Assembly: GCA_900540625.1 (NCBI GenBank)
Contig: UQGP01000002.1
Span: 1-64,000 of the forward strand
DNA length: 64,000 nt
Direction of reading: 5' to 3'
From: an uncultured Porphyromonadaceae bacterium
GTDB lineage: Bacteria > Bacteroidota > Bacteroidia > Bacteroidales > Muribaculaceae
Shown: positions 34,479-42,617 of the stretch, piece after piece
How positions within the stretch are numbered: the first letter of the stretch is position 1
Layout: every line of letters begins with the position of its first letter
Notes under the pieces: model-generated
The model's database searches: none
What the model saw: the letters and a program-made list of their open reading frames with translations, nothing else
Told to the model about the DNA's origin: nothing
Made by a program: the position numbers and the translations under genes

Positions 34479-34643
34479 ATGAAAATACCGGGACTATCAT
34501 TTTCGCTGAAGCGTGCAGTAGGCATCACTGCAGCGAAGCAGAAAATTGCACGCAAGACAGGGATACCAACTACGAAACAGGGACTCCAACGCAAAGTAGG
34601 AGGGACAATACTTAATGCCATAACCGGCAAAAAGAGACGATAA
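34479..34643 (+). CDS. Small basic protein, 54 residues
   Basis: An open frame after the Sel1 gene encodes MKIPGLSFSLKRAVGITAAK, then QKIARKTGIPTTKQGLQRKV and GGTILNAITGKKRR. The segment ITAAKQKIARKTGIPTTKQG looks like a conserved motif, with two short helices and a Gly-Ile-Pro turn, that I believe recurs in Bacteroidota small proteins of unknown function. It is strongly basic, like the 85-residue protein in the same cluster. The start is 21 bp after the Sel1 stop. Support is the composition, spacing and motif-like pattern only. Confidence 0.55.
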   Translation: MKIPGLSFSLKRAVGITAAKQKIARKTGIPTTKQGLQRKVGGTILNAITGKKRR

Positions 34644-34731
34644 CGACCAATCAAAGCTCTCAAGGCAGGGAGTCAATCCAGCATCCTTCCCTGAGAAGCA
34701 ATCTTAGCTATCACCGAAGTATAATATACAG

Positions 34732-35421
34732 ATGAAAGCCATAACCATCTTTTCCATAATTATTGTCATAGGCATTTTTGCAGCCATCGAACAGACGTGT
34801 TCGGACAGCAAGAATGAAGATGCGTATGACAAATTCGAAGCGCTGATTAAGGAAGGCAAGCTTTCCGAAGCCAGAGAAGCCTTAGGCGATGTGCACAAAA
34901 AGTTGTTTGAGCAGGGAGCAAAACGCCTCATCAACGAATATTTGGCTATAGGCAATCTTGATCAAGCAATTGACGTGTACGAGAATGTATCAAGTAACCA
35001 TCTATCGACATACGATATGAAGTTTCGTAACGGCGAATACGAACGGTATGTAACCGCCAAGTTATACAAAGCGCTTATCGAAGCTGACAGATTTGAAGAT
35101 GCATGGCAATACCATCCTCTGGAATACGAAGACCAGAATTATCCCGGCAACGGAGGCTGTTACTACGGATATATGACCGATGTCATTGCTTACTTATGCC
35201 AGCATAACCGTCAAGCAGAAGCCCAGCGTTTCTTTGACAAAAACATAATATGGTTTAAGAAAAACGTAGACAACAATAAATGGGGCAATGAATATCCGCA
35301 ATACTCATACAGCAATATGCGGTCACAGCTCCAAGCCCAAGTAAACGGAGCAGACATAGACCCCGAATCGGATTTCGCACAAATGCTTAACGACCAATGG
35401 ACCAGCTCAGAACAAGAATAG
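34732..35421 (+). CDS. Membrane-anchored TPR-like protein
   Basis: 229 residues. An N-terminal hydrophobic segment (MKAITIFSIIIVIGIFAAIE) is an anchor or signal; the following TCSDSK has no good lipobox. The rest is helical with TPR-like units (YDKFEALIKEGKLSEAREAL, RLINEYLAIGNLDQAIDVYE, and a middle stretch around FEDAWQYHPLEYED). Probably periplasmic or membrane-bound. Its 3' end overlaps the start of the next gene by 25 bp in another frame, so the two are translationally coupled and likely act together. Confidence 0.75.
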   Translation: MKAITIFSIIIVIGIFAAIEQTCSDSKNEDAYDKFEALIKEGKLSEAREALGDVHKKLFEQGAKRLINEYLAIGNLDQAIDVYENVSSNHLSTYDMKFRNGEYERYVTAKLYKALIEADRFEDAWQYHPLEYEDQNYPGNGGCYYGYMTDVIAYLCQHNRQAEAQRFFDKNIIWFKKNVDNNKWGNEYPQYSYSNMRSQLQAQVNGADIDPESDFAQMLNDQWTSSEQE

Positions 35422-36755
35422 GCGCAATCACTTTAGTCATACTTGCCGTAGTTTTAGTGTGTCTTGCAGTGGCTAAATGCGGCAACGGCACATCAGATGC
35501 AACAGGCACCGATACAACCGCCCTCGGATTAATCCAATTGTCCGAACGTGATGCCGCGATGTACAATCACATCCTGAAACAAATCGAAGAAGGTGAAGCT
35601 AACATTGCACAAATCGAGAACGGCAGCGCGACCAATAGTGCAGCTATCATCGAAAACATCAGACAGATACACTATACATACAATGCCGAATCGATGAACG
35701 CCGCCACTCGTGCGCACTGCGCAAAACTCGAAGCACGGTTGACTGCGCTCAAAGAAAGAGCGCTCAAGGCCTCGGGAGACTCATCCGATTCGTCTGATAT
35801 CGGGACCAATAACAATGCGGCCTCAACTTTTGACGGACAGACCCACCTATTAACTCAAAAGGTCACCTACCCTATATACCTACTAAGCGGCGATGTTCTA
35901 CGCTATAACATCCAATGCGAAAGCTCGGCCGGTATTACAGTATACAATGCAGACACTCACAAGAAGCTGAAAAGTCACAGTTCGGCCAATGTCAACGATT
36001 CAGTAAAAATCAAATTTGCTGCCGTATACCTCGTCGAAATAGATCCTCGCGCCAGACAATATGTATCAGCAAATATCTCGTTCACACCTTCCCCCGGCAC
36101 GTCCGCCACTCGTCCAAAGGTGCGCAAAAAAGCGGTCATTTGCTCCAAAAAAGACTTTGGCGCCATCGCACACGAAGGTATCAAAATACGAAAAATCTTT
36201 GATGAGCCGCGCAAATTCACCCTCCGAGGCAAAATCAAAGCGTCTTTCTCTGGTGCATCGATTGCCGTGATTCCCGTGACCGTACCCAAAGGCGTATCGG
36301 AATTTCTGTTCTCAATGCGTCTGTCTACAAGTGAACAATCTCGCGCCTCGGACGGCAAATTTGCCGACAACATGCAGCAATCATATCGTAGCATAAAAAT
36401 ATTCAAACTGCCGGTATATGAAAGCACACGTCGCAGCGGTATCATCAATATGCTGTTGGATGACAACCGTCCCATCACCGAAGAAGATGCATATTGCAAT
36501 ATGTACGTTTTCCGCAATGCAACAGAAGCCAAGAAATTCCAAGACGGAACATCCGTTGCATCCAAACTGAACTATGACGTTAATTACTCGCGGTTGGGTA
36601 CACAATCCTGCAACGGACGCATTCCGACCAAAGGCAACCGCACCATATATCTCGCTTTCGAAAACGAACGCATACGCTTCACCAATTATTTATGGGTTGA
36701 AGCAGCGGCAGCCGTCCCCACCACCGAATATTACAGAATAGAATATAGCAAATAA
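35397..36755 (+). CDS. Membrane-anchored beta-domain protein of unknown function
   Basis: 452 residues. A hydrophobic helix at about 9-26 (ITLVILAVVLVCLAVAK) anchors it; C28 might be lipidated but the lipobox is poor. A short helical region (about 45-125) precedes a beta-rich domain (YPIYLLSGDVLRYNIQCESS through YLVEIDPRARQYVSANIS) reminiscent of GOLD/PPC-type sandwiches, then a second beta domain with FTLRGKIKASFSGASIAVIP and a last domain ending NYLWVEAAAAVPTTEYYRIE. I know no family. The start overlaps the previous gene by 25 bp; the ion-channel gene begins 36 bp downstream. Confidence 0.72.
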   Translation: MDQLRTRIGAITLVILAVVLVCLAVAKCGNGTSDATGTDTTALGLIQLSERDAAMYNHILKQIEEGEANIAQIENGSATNSAAIIENIRQIHYTYNAESMNAATRAHCAKLEARLTALKERALKASGDSSDSSDIGTNNNAASTFDGQTHLLTQKVTYPIYLLSGDVLRYNIQCESSAGITVYNADTHKKLKSHSSANVNDSVKIKFAAVYLVEIDPRARQYVSANISFTPSPGTSATRPKVRKKAVICSKKDFGAIAHEGIKIRKIFDEPRKFTLRGKIKASFSGASIAVIPVTVPKGVSEFLFSMRLSTSEQSRASDGKFADNMQQSYRSIKIFKLPVYESTRRSGIINMLLDDNRPITEEDAYCNMYVFRNATEAKKFQDGTSVASKLNYDVNYSRLGTQSCNGRIPTKGNRTIYLAFENERIRFTNYLWVEAAAAVPTTEYYRIEYSK

Positions 36756-36791
36756 CCTCTTGGCGCTTACAGCCATAACGCATAAATTCTG

Positions 36792-38507
36792 ATGAGTAAA
36801 ATCTGTAATTTCAAGAATAACCTCGGAAGGGTCTTCGATGACAACCTCCACACCAAGGTTTGGCACAATGTCATTGATTACGTCATTATCGGACTTATCA
36901 TCATTTCGACCATCGAGGTATTTCTATCCACCTACGAAAGCATAGCACAGCGCTACGGCAAATGGTTGTATTGGGTTGACCACCTCACAACATACATCTT
37001 CACCATAGAAATTATCCTACGAATATGGTGCGCAGACATTATATCGCCCAAATTCGAAGGTTTTTGGGGACGTGTTAGATATTGTTTTACATTCTACGGG
37101 CTCATCGACATTCTGTCTACGTTCCCGTTCTATATCAACTTTATCGTACCACTACCCATTACCGCATTCAAAGCTCTACGTATTGCACGTCTGATGCGCA
37201 TATTCCGATATATGAAGGCGTTTCATATATTGAAAGAAGCCGTCATAAGCAAGAAAAAAGAATTGGTGGTTTCAGCTCAATTCCTGATTATTATTACGCT
37301 CATCCTATCCTTCATACTATATTTCGTAGAGCATGAGGCACAACCGGAAGTATATGATGATGGTTCCTCATCTGTGATATGGGCTTTCTGCCAGTACATT
37401 GGAGACCCTGGCAACTTTGCAGATACACCACCCGTAACCATTGTCGGCAAAATCATCGCCTGCGTCATAGGCATACTTGGAATAGCCATATTCGCCGTAC
37501 CGGCAGGACTTATCGGCTCCGGATTTACCGATGCTATGGACGAAGACAGACACTCAAAGAAATTGGCCGAAAACGTAAAAAAGGTTCGCAACGTTTTCGA
37601 GCGCAAACTCGATCGGCCTACAGGTTATCAGATTGTGAAGCCATATTTGAGTATAATCACAATACAAGCTCGAAGTGGCCTTACAGCCGACGAAATTATC
37701 GAAGTTGTGGACAGCCAACCTGATATGCGATTGATAAACCTCGCAGCAGCTCAGTGTTCCGACGAACACCCTAATGATCGTCTTGCTGTCGAAATTTTTC
37801 ACATCAACCGCCCTTACGGATGCTGTATTGACCGAGGGTCAGACGTAACCATCGTGTCTGTAAGCAGTCTTATAGACCCGATAATCGGCCATTTTTCGTA
37901 CTATCTGGCCAAAATGGGCGGGTTCAACTATGTAAGTCGTGAAAACGGCCAACTGACACCCTACAAAAGTTTCTATAAGATTCCGGATGCGTCAAAGCTC
38001 AAAAATGCCAATTTTTTTTTGGAAGATCTGAACAAGCTTACATCCAACAAGAAGAACAACTGGGTATTCGCTATGCTTGCCGCTTCCGGTGCAAACGAGC
38101 CCTCATATCCGACCGAAATACATATTACTGCCGGTGGCAAACGAGGAGAAGAGTCGATTGACAGCGGTTCGCCGGATGTCATCGACAAAGAGACCTTTAA
38201 GCACTTCTTCACTGATTTATCGGACGACCTAAAGCAAAATTTTGACATCGGTACCGACTTCCAGCGGTATCATGATGCCGGCAAGAACAATCAGAACCTC
38301 TTTACAAAAAAAACAGCGAACGCCAACAGCATCAACAGCGTTTCGATACGCGTTGCCTGGTCGGTTTCTTGCTGGAATATGCAACGAATGCTCATCGCAA
38401 AACACATAGCCCAAGTAATAAACCGCGAAATATTACATATTGCAGATATGCCGATTTCCGAAGAGCTAAAACGCAAAGACATTGCATACAACGACTACAA
38501 ACAATAA
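36792..38507 (+). CDS. Voltage-gated-type ion channel with atypical pore and unknown C-terminal domain
   Basis: 571 residues. Six membrane helices: S1 about 25-46, S2 about 61-82, S3 about 97-116, S4 about 125-142 with arginines every third residue (RIARLMRIFR), S5 about 155-176, S6 about 217-245 (IIACVIGILGIAIFAVPAGL). The pore loop reads SSVIWAFCQYIGDPGNFADT; the K+ filter TVGYGD is absent, with YIGDPG at its place, so selectivity cannot be predicted. A cytoplasmic part of about 320 residues has no domain I know (YQIVKPYLSIITIQARSGLT near 277 and SVSCWNMQRMLIAKHIAQVI near 523 are its most conserved-looking parts). A small TatA-like gene follows 11 bp later. Inference: the channel may be the membrane effector of the cluster. 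Confidence 0.82.
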   Translation: MSKICNFKNNLGRVFDDNLHTKVWHNVIDYVIIGLIIISTIEVFLSTYESIAQRYGKWLYWVDHLTTYIFTIEIILRIWCADIISPKFEGFWGRVRYCFTFYGLIDILSTFPFYINFIVPLPITAFKALRIARLMRIFRYMKAFHILKEAVISKKKELVVSAQFLIIITLILSFILYFVEHEAQPEVYDDGSSSVIWAFCQYIGDPGNFADTPPVTIVGKIIACVIGILGIAIFAVPAGLIGSGFTDAMDEDRHSKKLAENVKKVRNVFERKLDRPTGYQIVKPYLSIITIQARSGLTADEIIEVVDSQPDMRLINLAAAQCSDEHPNDRLAVEIFHINRPYGCCIDRGSDVTIVSVSSLIDPIIGHFSYYLAKMGGFNYVSRENGQLTPYKSFYKIPDASKLKNANFFLEDLNKLTSNKKNNWVFAMLAASGANEPSYPTEIHITAGGKRGEESIDSGSPDVIDKETFKHFFTDLSDDLKQNFDIGTDFQRYHDAGKNNQNLFTKKTANANSINSVSIRVAWSVSCWNMQRMLIAKHIAQVINREILHIADMPISEELKRKDIAYNDYKQ

Positions 38508-38518
38508 AAGGTAAAAAC

Positions 38519-38764
38519 ATGATACTAATCACCATTGACAATTTCGAAATAATATTGCTGTGCGTCATTGCAATATTACTGCTAAATGGTAAGCGCATGC
38601 CAAACATTCACAAATTGATTGAAATGATCAAAAACGCAAGACCACCCAAAGCATCTGCCTCAACCACCGAAGGAACAGCTGAAACCATGCCCAAAGAATT
38701 GTCCGAAATCATTGAAGAAGAGAAGACAGAGAACAACTCGAATTCACCTGAAGAAACGGTATAA
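38519..38764 (+). CDS. TatA-like single-span microprotein
   Basis: 81 residues. A short hydrophobic N-terminal helix (about 8-22), a hinge LNGKRMPN, an amphipathic helix (IHKLIEMIKNARPP) and a long acidic tail repeat the layout of TatA/Hcf106 proteins, whose hinge is F-G-x-K-x-L-P. The FG pair is replaced by NG, and no TatC is in the window, so I regard it as TatA-shaped rather than a proven translocase part. The start at 38519, 11 bp after the channel stop, is preferred over an upstream in-frame start inside the channel gene. Confidence 0.65.
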   Translation: MILITIDNFEIILLCVIAILLLNGKRMPNIHKLIEMIKNARPPKASASTTEGTAETMPKELSEIIEEEKTENNSNSPEETV

Positions 38765-38856
38765 AGTTGGAATGGTAGATCACATCTACTCATCCGGTAA
38801 AGTACACATGGACAATCATACTGATACGCACATACATACAATCGCATATAATCGTC

Positions 38857-38877
38857 TATGCTTTTGACAAAAGCATA
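38857..38877 (+). repeat. Perfect 9-bp hairpin before the third paralogue
   Basis: tatgctttt, gac, aaaagcata form a perfect 9-bp stem with a 3-base loop. It lies in a 145-bp AT-rich gap. Without a following T run, termination is only weakly supported. Confidence 0.6.
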
Positions 38878-38909
38878 AATCAATAATTTACAAATAAAAC
38901 TGTACAACT

Positions 38910-39257
38910 ATGACAATCAAAATCGATGGACGCCTTTTGGTGTCAACCCTATGCAAGCGCTTCAAAGAGGAATTCGGAGGAACGCTGCGCGTATACAACG
39001 GAAACAAACGTTGTGACGGCAGCGAAAAAGTCTCAGCCCTCGCCAAAGCTACCGGCGAATATGAGTGCCGTAGTAGCAAAACCGTTGGCGGTTTCGAGAA
39101 AGACATCATGTCCAAATTCGGCATAAAAGTTCAGGTCGCATCAGCAGACGACTGGGTCCTTGCCCTTGACGAGATGACCCTTTCCAAGCTGCCCGAAATC
39201 CCCAAGAACGCCACCAAAGCACAAATGGATGTGCTCAAATCTAAATACGCGAAATAA
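38910..39257 (+). CDS. Duplicated small-domain protein, paralogue 3
   Basis: 115 residues; two copies of the domain shared with the proteins at 29148 and 32476. Copy 1: IKIDGRLLVSTLCKRFKEEF, GGTLRVYNG. Copy 2: CRSSKTVGGFEKDIMSKFGI, KVQVASADDW, DEMTLSKLPE. It adds a basic C-terminal helix (KNATKAQMDVLKSKYAK). It closes the cluster on this side. The copies are more diverged than in paralogue 2, so the duplication preceded the spread of paralogues. Function unknown. Confidence 0.75.
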   Translation: MTIKIDGRLLVSTLCKRFKEEFGGTLRVYNGNKRCDGSEKVSALAKATGEYECRSSKTVGGFEKDIMSKFGIKVQVASADDWVLALDEMTLSKLPEIPKNATKAQMDVLKSKYAK

Positions 39258-39273
39258 CGCAACGAGAAAACGC

Positions 39274-39349
39274 TACATTATGAAAAACTAAAATGGCTAT
39301 ACAATTTGCACAATGTCAATAGTATATACTTTTAGTTTTTCATAATGTA
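39274..39349 (+). repeat. Perfect 20-bp inverted repeat, 36-bp loop
   Basis: tacattatgaaaaactaaaa (39274-39293) is the exact reverse complement of 39330-39349. The AT-rich arms start 17 bp after the third paralogue's stop. It could be a processing or termination structure, or the trace of a miniature inverted-repeat element; no target-site duplication is obvious. Confidence 0.85.
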
Positions 39350-39450
39350 ATAGAATTGCGTATATCGCAGTGAAGTTATGGTTTTTATAAAAAAGATAAT
39401 AGAACCTCACTAAATATAGGAACGAATTTCAAATACCTATATCAATAAAT

Positions 39451-40812
39451 ATGACAACAGAAGCAAATATCAACAACAGCGAGGCGATTGTGCTAAACCG
39501 AATGTTCACTGGTGATTACCTCGAGGAAAACATTGGGCACGAAGTTATCAATCTTTTCAAATCTGACAACGGCAAATACTATCTGTATCTGAACGCCCTC
39601 GGATCGTTTCACAGCGTTTGGAAAGGCCGTATCAAGTCAATGCTGATGGTTCGTACTATCCAAGGAGCCAAGATGCTGGAAGTAATCGGACTTGCCACCG
39701 GACTCAAGGATGTCTATAAACCCGAATTGGCCGAAAAAGCTCCGCAGACGAAAAACGCCGTCAAAGCGGACGATGAAAAGTATAGCCAACCAAAGCTAAA
39801 GGATGATCAAGATGACTTTATCGCCGCTAATAGAATAACATATGATGGCGTTTCGCTTAACGCCATCTTCAGTGGCAACCGCTTTCAGCAGGACGTCAAT
39901 ATCACGTTCGAGGCCGAGCGAGTCGTCAAGCCCAAGAAACCAATATACATAACGTTCGAAGCAGACACTACGGCGCAAGAGCGTTTGATAGGCAACGACA
40001 TACTGGTCAAACTTACAGGACTGAATGCCGCCAAAGCTTCACTGAAGCAGTACATAGAAAATAGCGGCACTGCTGCCAATGCTTATAGCGCCCTGTCCTC
40101 GCTTATTGACAATGCCGACCTTTGGGACGAAGGTGTGGGGACAGTTGCCGAGTCGAAGGCCGAGCTTGAGCATACGACTACCGAAACTATGTTTGACATC
40201 TGCGGCATCGCATACAGTGAATTAGCGTATTCTAACGCTATAGCATACTTTTTCAAGAAATACCCGCACCACTTCACCGGCTTTATGCACGAGCTGGGCG
40301 TTGACTTCCCCATAACCAGACGCTTCGATGTCAAGCGCGAACAGCTCAATATCGACCTGCTTTTCACCAACGGCGAAAAATCCATCGTAATTGAAAATAA
40401 GATCACGTCGGGCATCAACGGCCTTGACAAGCACGATCCCAATAAGTCGCAACTTGAAAAGTACTATCGCCTACTGGATAAGACAGACAAGAAATACGCC
40501 GACATGATTTCTGACAAAGCGACCATCAAAAATCTGAGGCATCGTTTCCCAAATCCACAGTTCTTTGTCCTGACACCGGACTACAACAACGTCGACCTCT
40601 CGCAGTACACGTGCAATGAGAAGTACACCAAGGTGCATTACAGCCAGCTATATGCTTATCTGAAAACGACAGCAGAGTATAAAAACGATGGTGACTACCA
40701 GTTCCACGAATATGTCGATTCGCTTGAACGCCACGCCAGTCCGTATGACAATGAGCTGTATGTGACCACCCTCCAACGCTTTATGGATATGATTCAGGCG
40801 TCTAACGCATAA
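39451..40812 (+). CDS. PD-(D/E)XK nuclease superfamily protein (PDDEXK_4-like)
   Basis: 453 residues. The C-terminal half carries D302 in LNIDLLF and E315-N-K317 in SIVIENKITS, then QLEKYYRLL and FFVLTPDY, a good match to PDDEXK_4 nucleases. The N-terminal half has two short similar units (IVLNRMFTGDYLEENIGHEV near 13 and VSLNAIFSGNRFQQDVNITF near 134), perhaps a duplicated recognition domain. Such proteins are frequent in defence and mobile regions, but the substrate is unknown. Same orientation as the cluster upstream, separated by the 20-bp inverted repeat; it may be the last member or a neighbour. Confidence 0.8.
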   Translation: MTTEANINNSEAIVLNRMFTGDYLEENIGHEVINLFKSDNGKYYLYLNALGSFHSVWKGRIKSMLMVRTIQGAKMLEVIGLATGLKDVYKPELAEKAPQTKNAVKADDEKYSQPKLKDDQDDFIAANRITYDGVSLNAIFSGNRFQQDVNITFEAERVVKPKKPIYITFEADTTAQERLIGNDILVKLTGLNAAKASLKQYIENSGTAANAYSALSSLIDNADLWDEGVGTVAESKAELEHTTTETMFDICGIAYSELAYSNAIAYFFKKYPHHFTGFMHELGVDFPITRRFDVKREQLNIDLLFTNGEKSIVIENKITSGINGLDKHDPNKSQLEKYYRLLDKTDKKYADMISDKATIKNLRHRFPNPQFFVLTPDYNNVDLSQYTCNEKYTKVHYSQLYAYLKTTAEYKNDGDYQFHEYVDSLERHASPYDNELYVTTLQRFMDMIQASNA

Positions 40813-40855
40813 TGGCGACTCATACACAAAACATAGAATAATCCAAAACTTAAAC

Positions 40856-40887
40856 AGGCTACCGCAAAAATGACGAGTAGCCTATTT
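40856..40887 (+). terminator. Probable intrinsic terminator
   Basis: aggctac (40856-40862) pairs with gtagcct (40877-40883), followed by a short T-rich stretch, 45 bp after the nuclease gene. Confidence 0.5.
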
Positions 40888-40972
40888 AGCTTTGCATATA
40901 AACCGGCAGGGGATTTGGCGCAAGACACAACGGTGGATTAGCCCTGAGTTCTGGCAAATTTCGACTGTTTTC

Positions 40973-41039
40973 AGCCTTGACTTTTGGCACTTTTTAACCA
41001 TTAATAGCCTTGACTTTTAGCAAAAACTAACTACCTTTG
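40973..41039 (+). promoter_or_regulatory. Promoter with a duplicated 17-bp motif upstream of the ATPase gene
   Basis: agccttgacttttggca (40973-40989) recurs with one change at 41006-41022, 33 bp apart. The second copy supplies a TTGA -33-like box and TACCTTTG lies at 41032-41039. The start codon follows at 41067. The paired motif could be an operator or a duplicated promoter half. Confidence 0.6.
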
Positions 41040-41066
41040 CACTGTATTTCAAATACATACAAAGAT

Positions 41067-42410
41067 ATGACATATTACCAAAGGAACATAGATCAAAAAT
41101 TGCTTGAATGGAAGAATGCGCCAAAGAGAAAACCGCTGCTTATCAGAGGAGCAAGACAAGTGGGAAAATCTACCGCTGTGCAGCAATTAGGCAAAACATT
41201 CAAGCACTTTGTAGAAGTAAACCTGGAACGCCAGCCATCTATTAGACAGCTGTTCTCCAAGGACATAGACGTCTTTCGCACTTGTGAAGGTATCAGTGCG
41301 ATAACAGGTATTCCCATCGCTGCAGGAAAAACACTGCTTTTTATCGACGAGATACAGGTATGTCAAGACGCTATAATGTCCTTAAGGTATTTCAAGGAAG
41401 ATTTCCCGGATTTACACGTCATAGCCGCAGGTTCGCTCTTGGAATTCGCATTGGAAGATTTGCCTTCTTTTGGCGTCGGAAGAATACGTTCTCTTTATAT
41501 GTATCCGTTCTCGTTTGATGAATTCTTACTGGCCCAAGGACTTGACCTAACCATAGAATACAAGCGCAAGGCATCGTCGGCGTCTCCATTACCCGAAGCT
41601 GTCCACAGAATGCTTATAGAGCAGTTGAAAACTTTCTACCTCGTTGGCGGAATGCCCGCTGCCGTAGCAGAATGGATTGAGTCAAAAAATTATATAGAGT
41701 GTACCCACGTACACAACGATATATTGGACACATACCAAGACGACTTCGCCAAGTACAAAGCGCGTGTTTCCCCGACTTTAATGCGAAAAGTACTACGTTC
41801 GGTTGCATTACAGGCCGGAGGAAAATTTGTGTTTAGGCAAGCCGCCGATGATGTTCGCTCATCTGACATCAAGAATATACTTCATCTTTTGACGTTGGCA
41901 GGACTCATTATTCCTGTAACACACAGTGATGGCAACGGGTTGCCTTTGGGCGCGGAAGAGAACAGCAATTACACCAAATACTTGTTTATGGATTTGGGTC
42001 TGATGCAAACGATGCTTGGCACACCGGCGGCAGACATCCTTCTTGCCTCAGAAAACGATTTTGTCAACAATGGTGCAGCTTCTGAAATGTTTGCCGGACT
42101 GGAATTGGTCAAGAATCATGACTGTTTTCAAAGAGCCGAGATGTATTACTGGCAAAATCAGGCCCGCGGCACAAATGCCGAAATAGACTATTTGGAAGCA
42201 AAGGATGGCAAAGTTCTCCCCATAGAGGTGAAAGCAAACACACGCGGCAGCATGCAAAGTCTATGGCTATTTATGAGAAAGAAGGGGCTTCAACACGCAG
42301 TCAGGACTTCGTTAGAAAACTTCGGCGAATACGAATACATAGACAAAGAGGCAAATGGCGCACGAAGGCACATCAATATTATACCCCTCTATGCACTGAG
42401 CAACATTTAA
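41067..42410 (+). CDS. AAA ATPase with DUF4143 domain
   Basis: 447 residues. The N-terminal AAA_14-type ATPase has Walker A GARQVGKST (28-36) and Walker B LLFIDEIQ (90-97), sensor GSLLEFAL near 126; the C-terminal DUF4143 domain (about 195-400) ends with an E..YYWQN..GTNAEIDYL..K....PIEVKA pattern, itself a PD-(D/E)XK-like motif. These proteins are common as single genes in Bacteroidota and archaea, often in mobile regions; function unproven. The start at 41067 (MTYYQRNIDQ) is standard; ten upstream residues in frame overlap the promoter. Confidence 0.9.
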   Translation: MTYYQRNIDQKLLEWKNAPKRKPLLIRGARQVGKSTAVQQLGKTFKHFVEVNLERQPSIRQLFSKDIDVFRTCEGISAITGIPIAAGKTLLFIDEIQVCQDAIMSLRYFKEDFPDLHVIAAGSLLEFALEDLPSFGVGRIRSLYMYPFSFDEFLLAQGLDLTIEYKRKASSASPLPEAVHRMLIEQLKTFYLVGGMPAAVAEWIESKNYIECTHVHNDILDTYQDDFAKYKARVSPTLMRKVLRSVALQAGGKFVFRQAADDVRSSDIKNILHLLTLAGLIIPVTHSDGNGLPLGAEENSNYTKYLFMDLGLMQTMLGTPAADILLASENDFVNNGAASEMFAGLELVKNHDCFQRAEMYYWQNQARGTNAEIDYLEAKDGKVLPIEVKANTRGSMQSLWLFMRKKGLQHAVRTSLENFGEYEYIDKEANGARRHINIIPLYALSNI

Positions 42411-42510
42411 TCTCCCAAACGCCCTTTCAACGGATATTTTTGTTCCTTATATACGGCTGAAGTGGAGGCGGCTGAAACGGCGAATGTAGATTGCGGCGAA
42501 ACGATGGGTA

Positions 42511-42541
42511 TTGCGTATCTCGCGGCGAAGTCGTAACTTTG
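42511..42541 (+). promoter_or_regulatory. Probable uvrB promoter
   Basis: TAACTTTG at 42534-42541 is an exact -7 box; ATTG at about 42510-42513 is a one-mismatch -33 box, about 20 bases apart. The leader would be about 70 nt. No LexA-type palindrome was recognised. Confidence 0.5.
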
Positions 42542-42617
42542 TATGATGGACGGAAGCGGATGAAGGCGGAAGGGCTTTCGGAAGGCTGCCTATCGGACAT
42601 AGCGAGTTACGACGACA

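Noticed and set aside
38519..38764. Annotation as genuine tatA
   Set aside because: The FG hinge is missing, there is no tatC nearby, and the gene is coupled to an ion channel; only a resemblance is claimed.
39274..39349. The perfect inverted repeat as an invertible promoter switch
   Set aside because: The enclosed segment is only 36 bp, too short for known Bacteroidota invertible promoters, and it contains no promoter.
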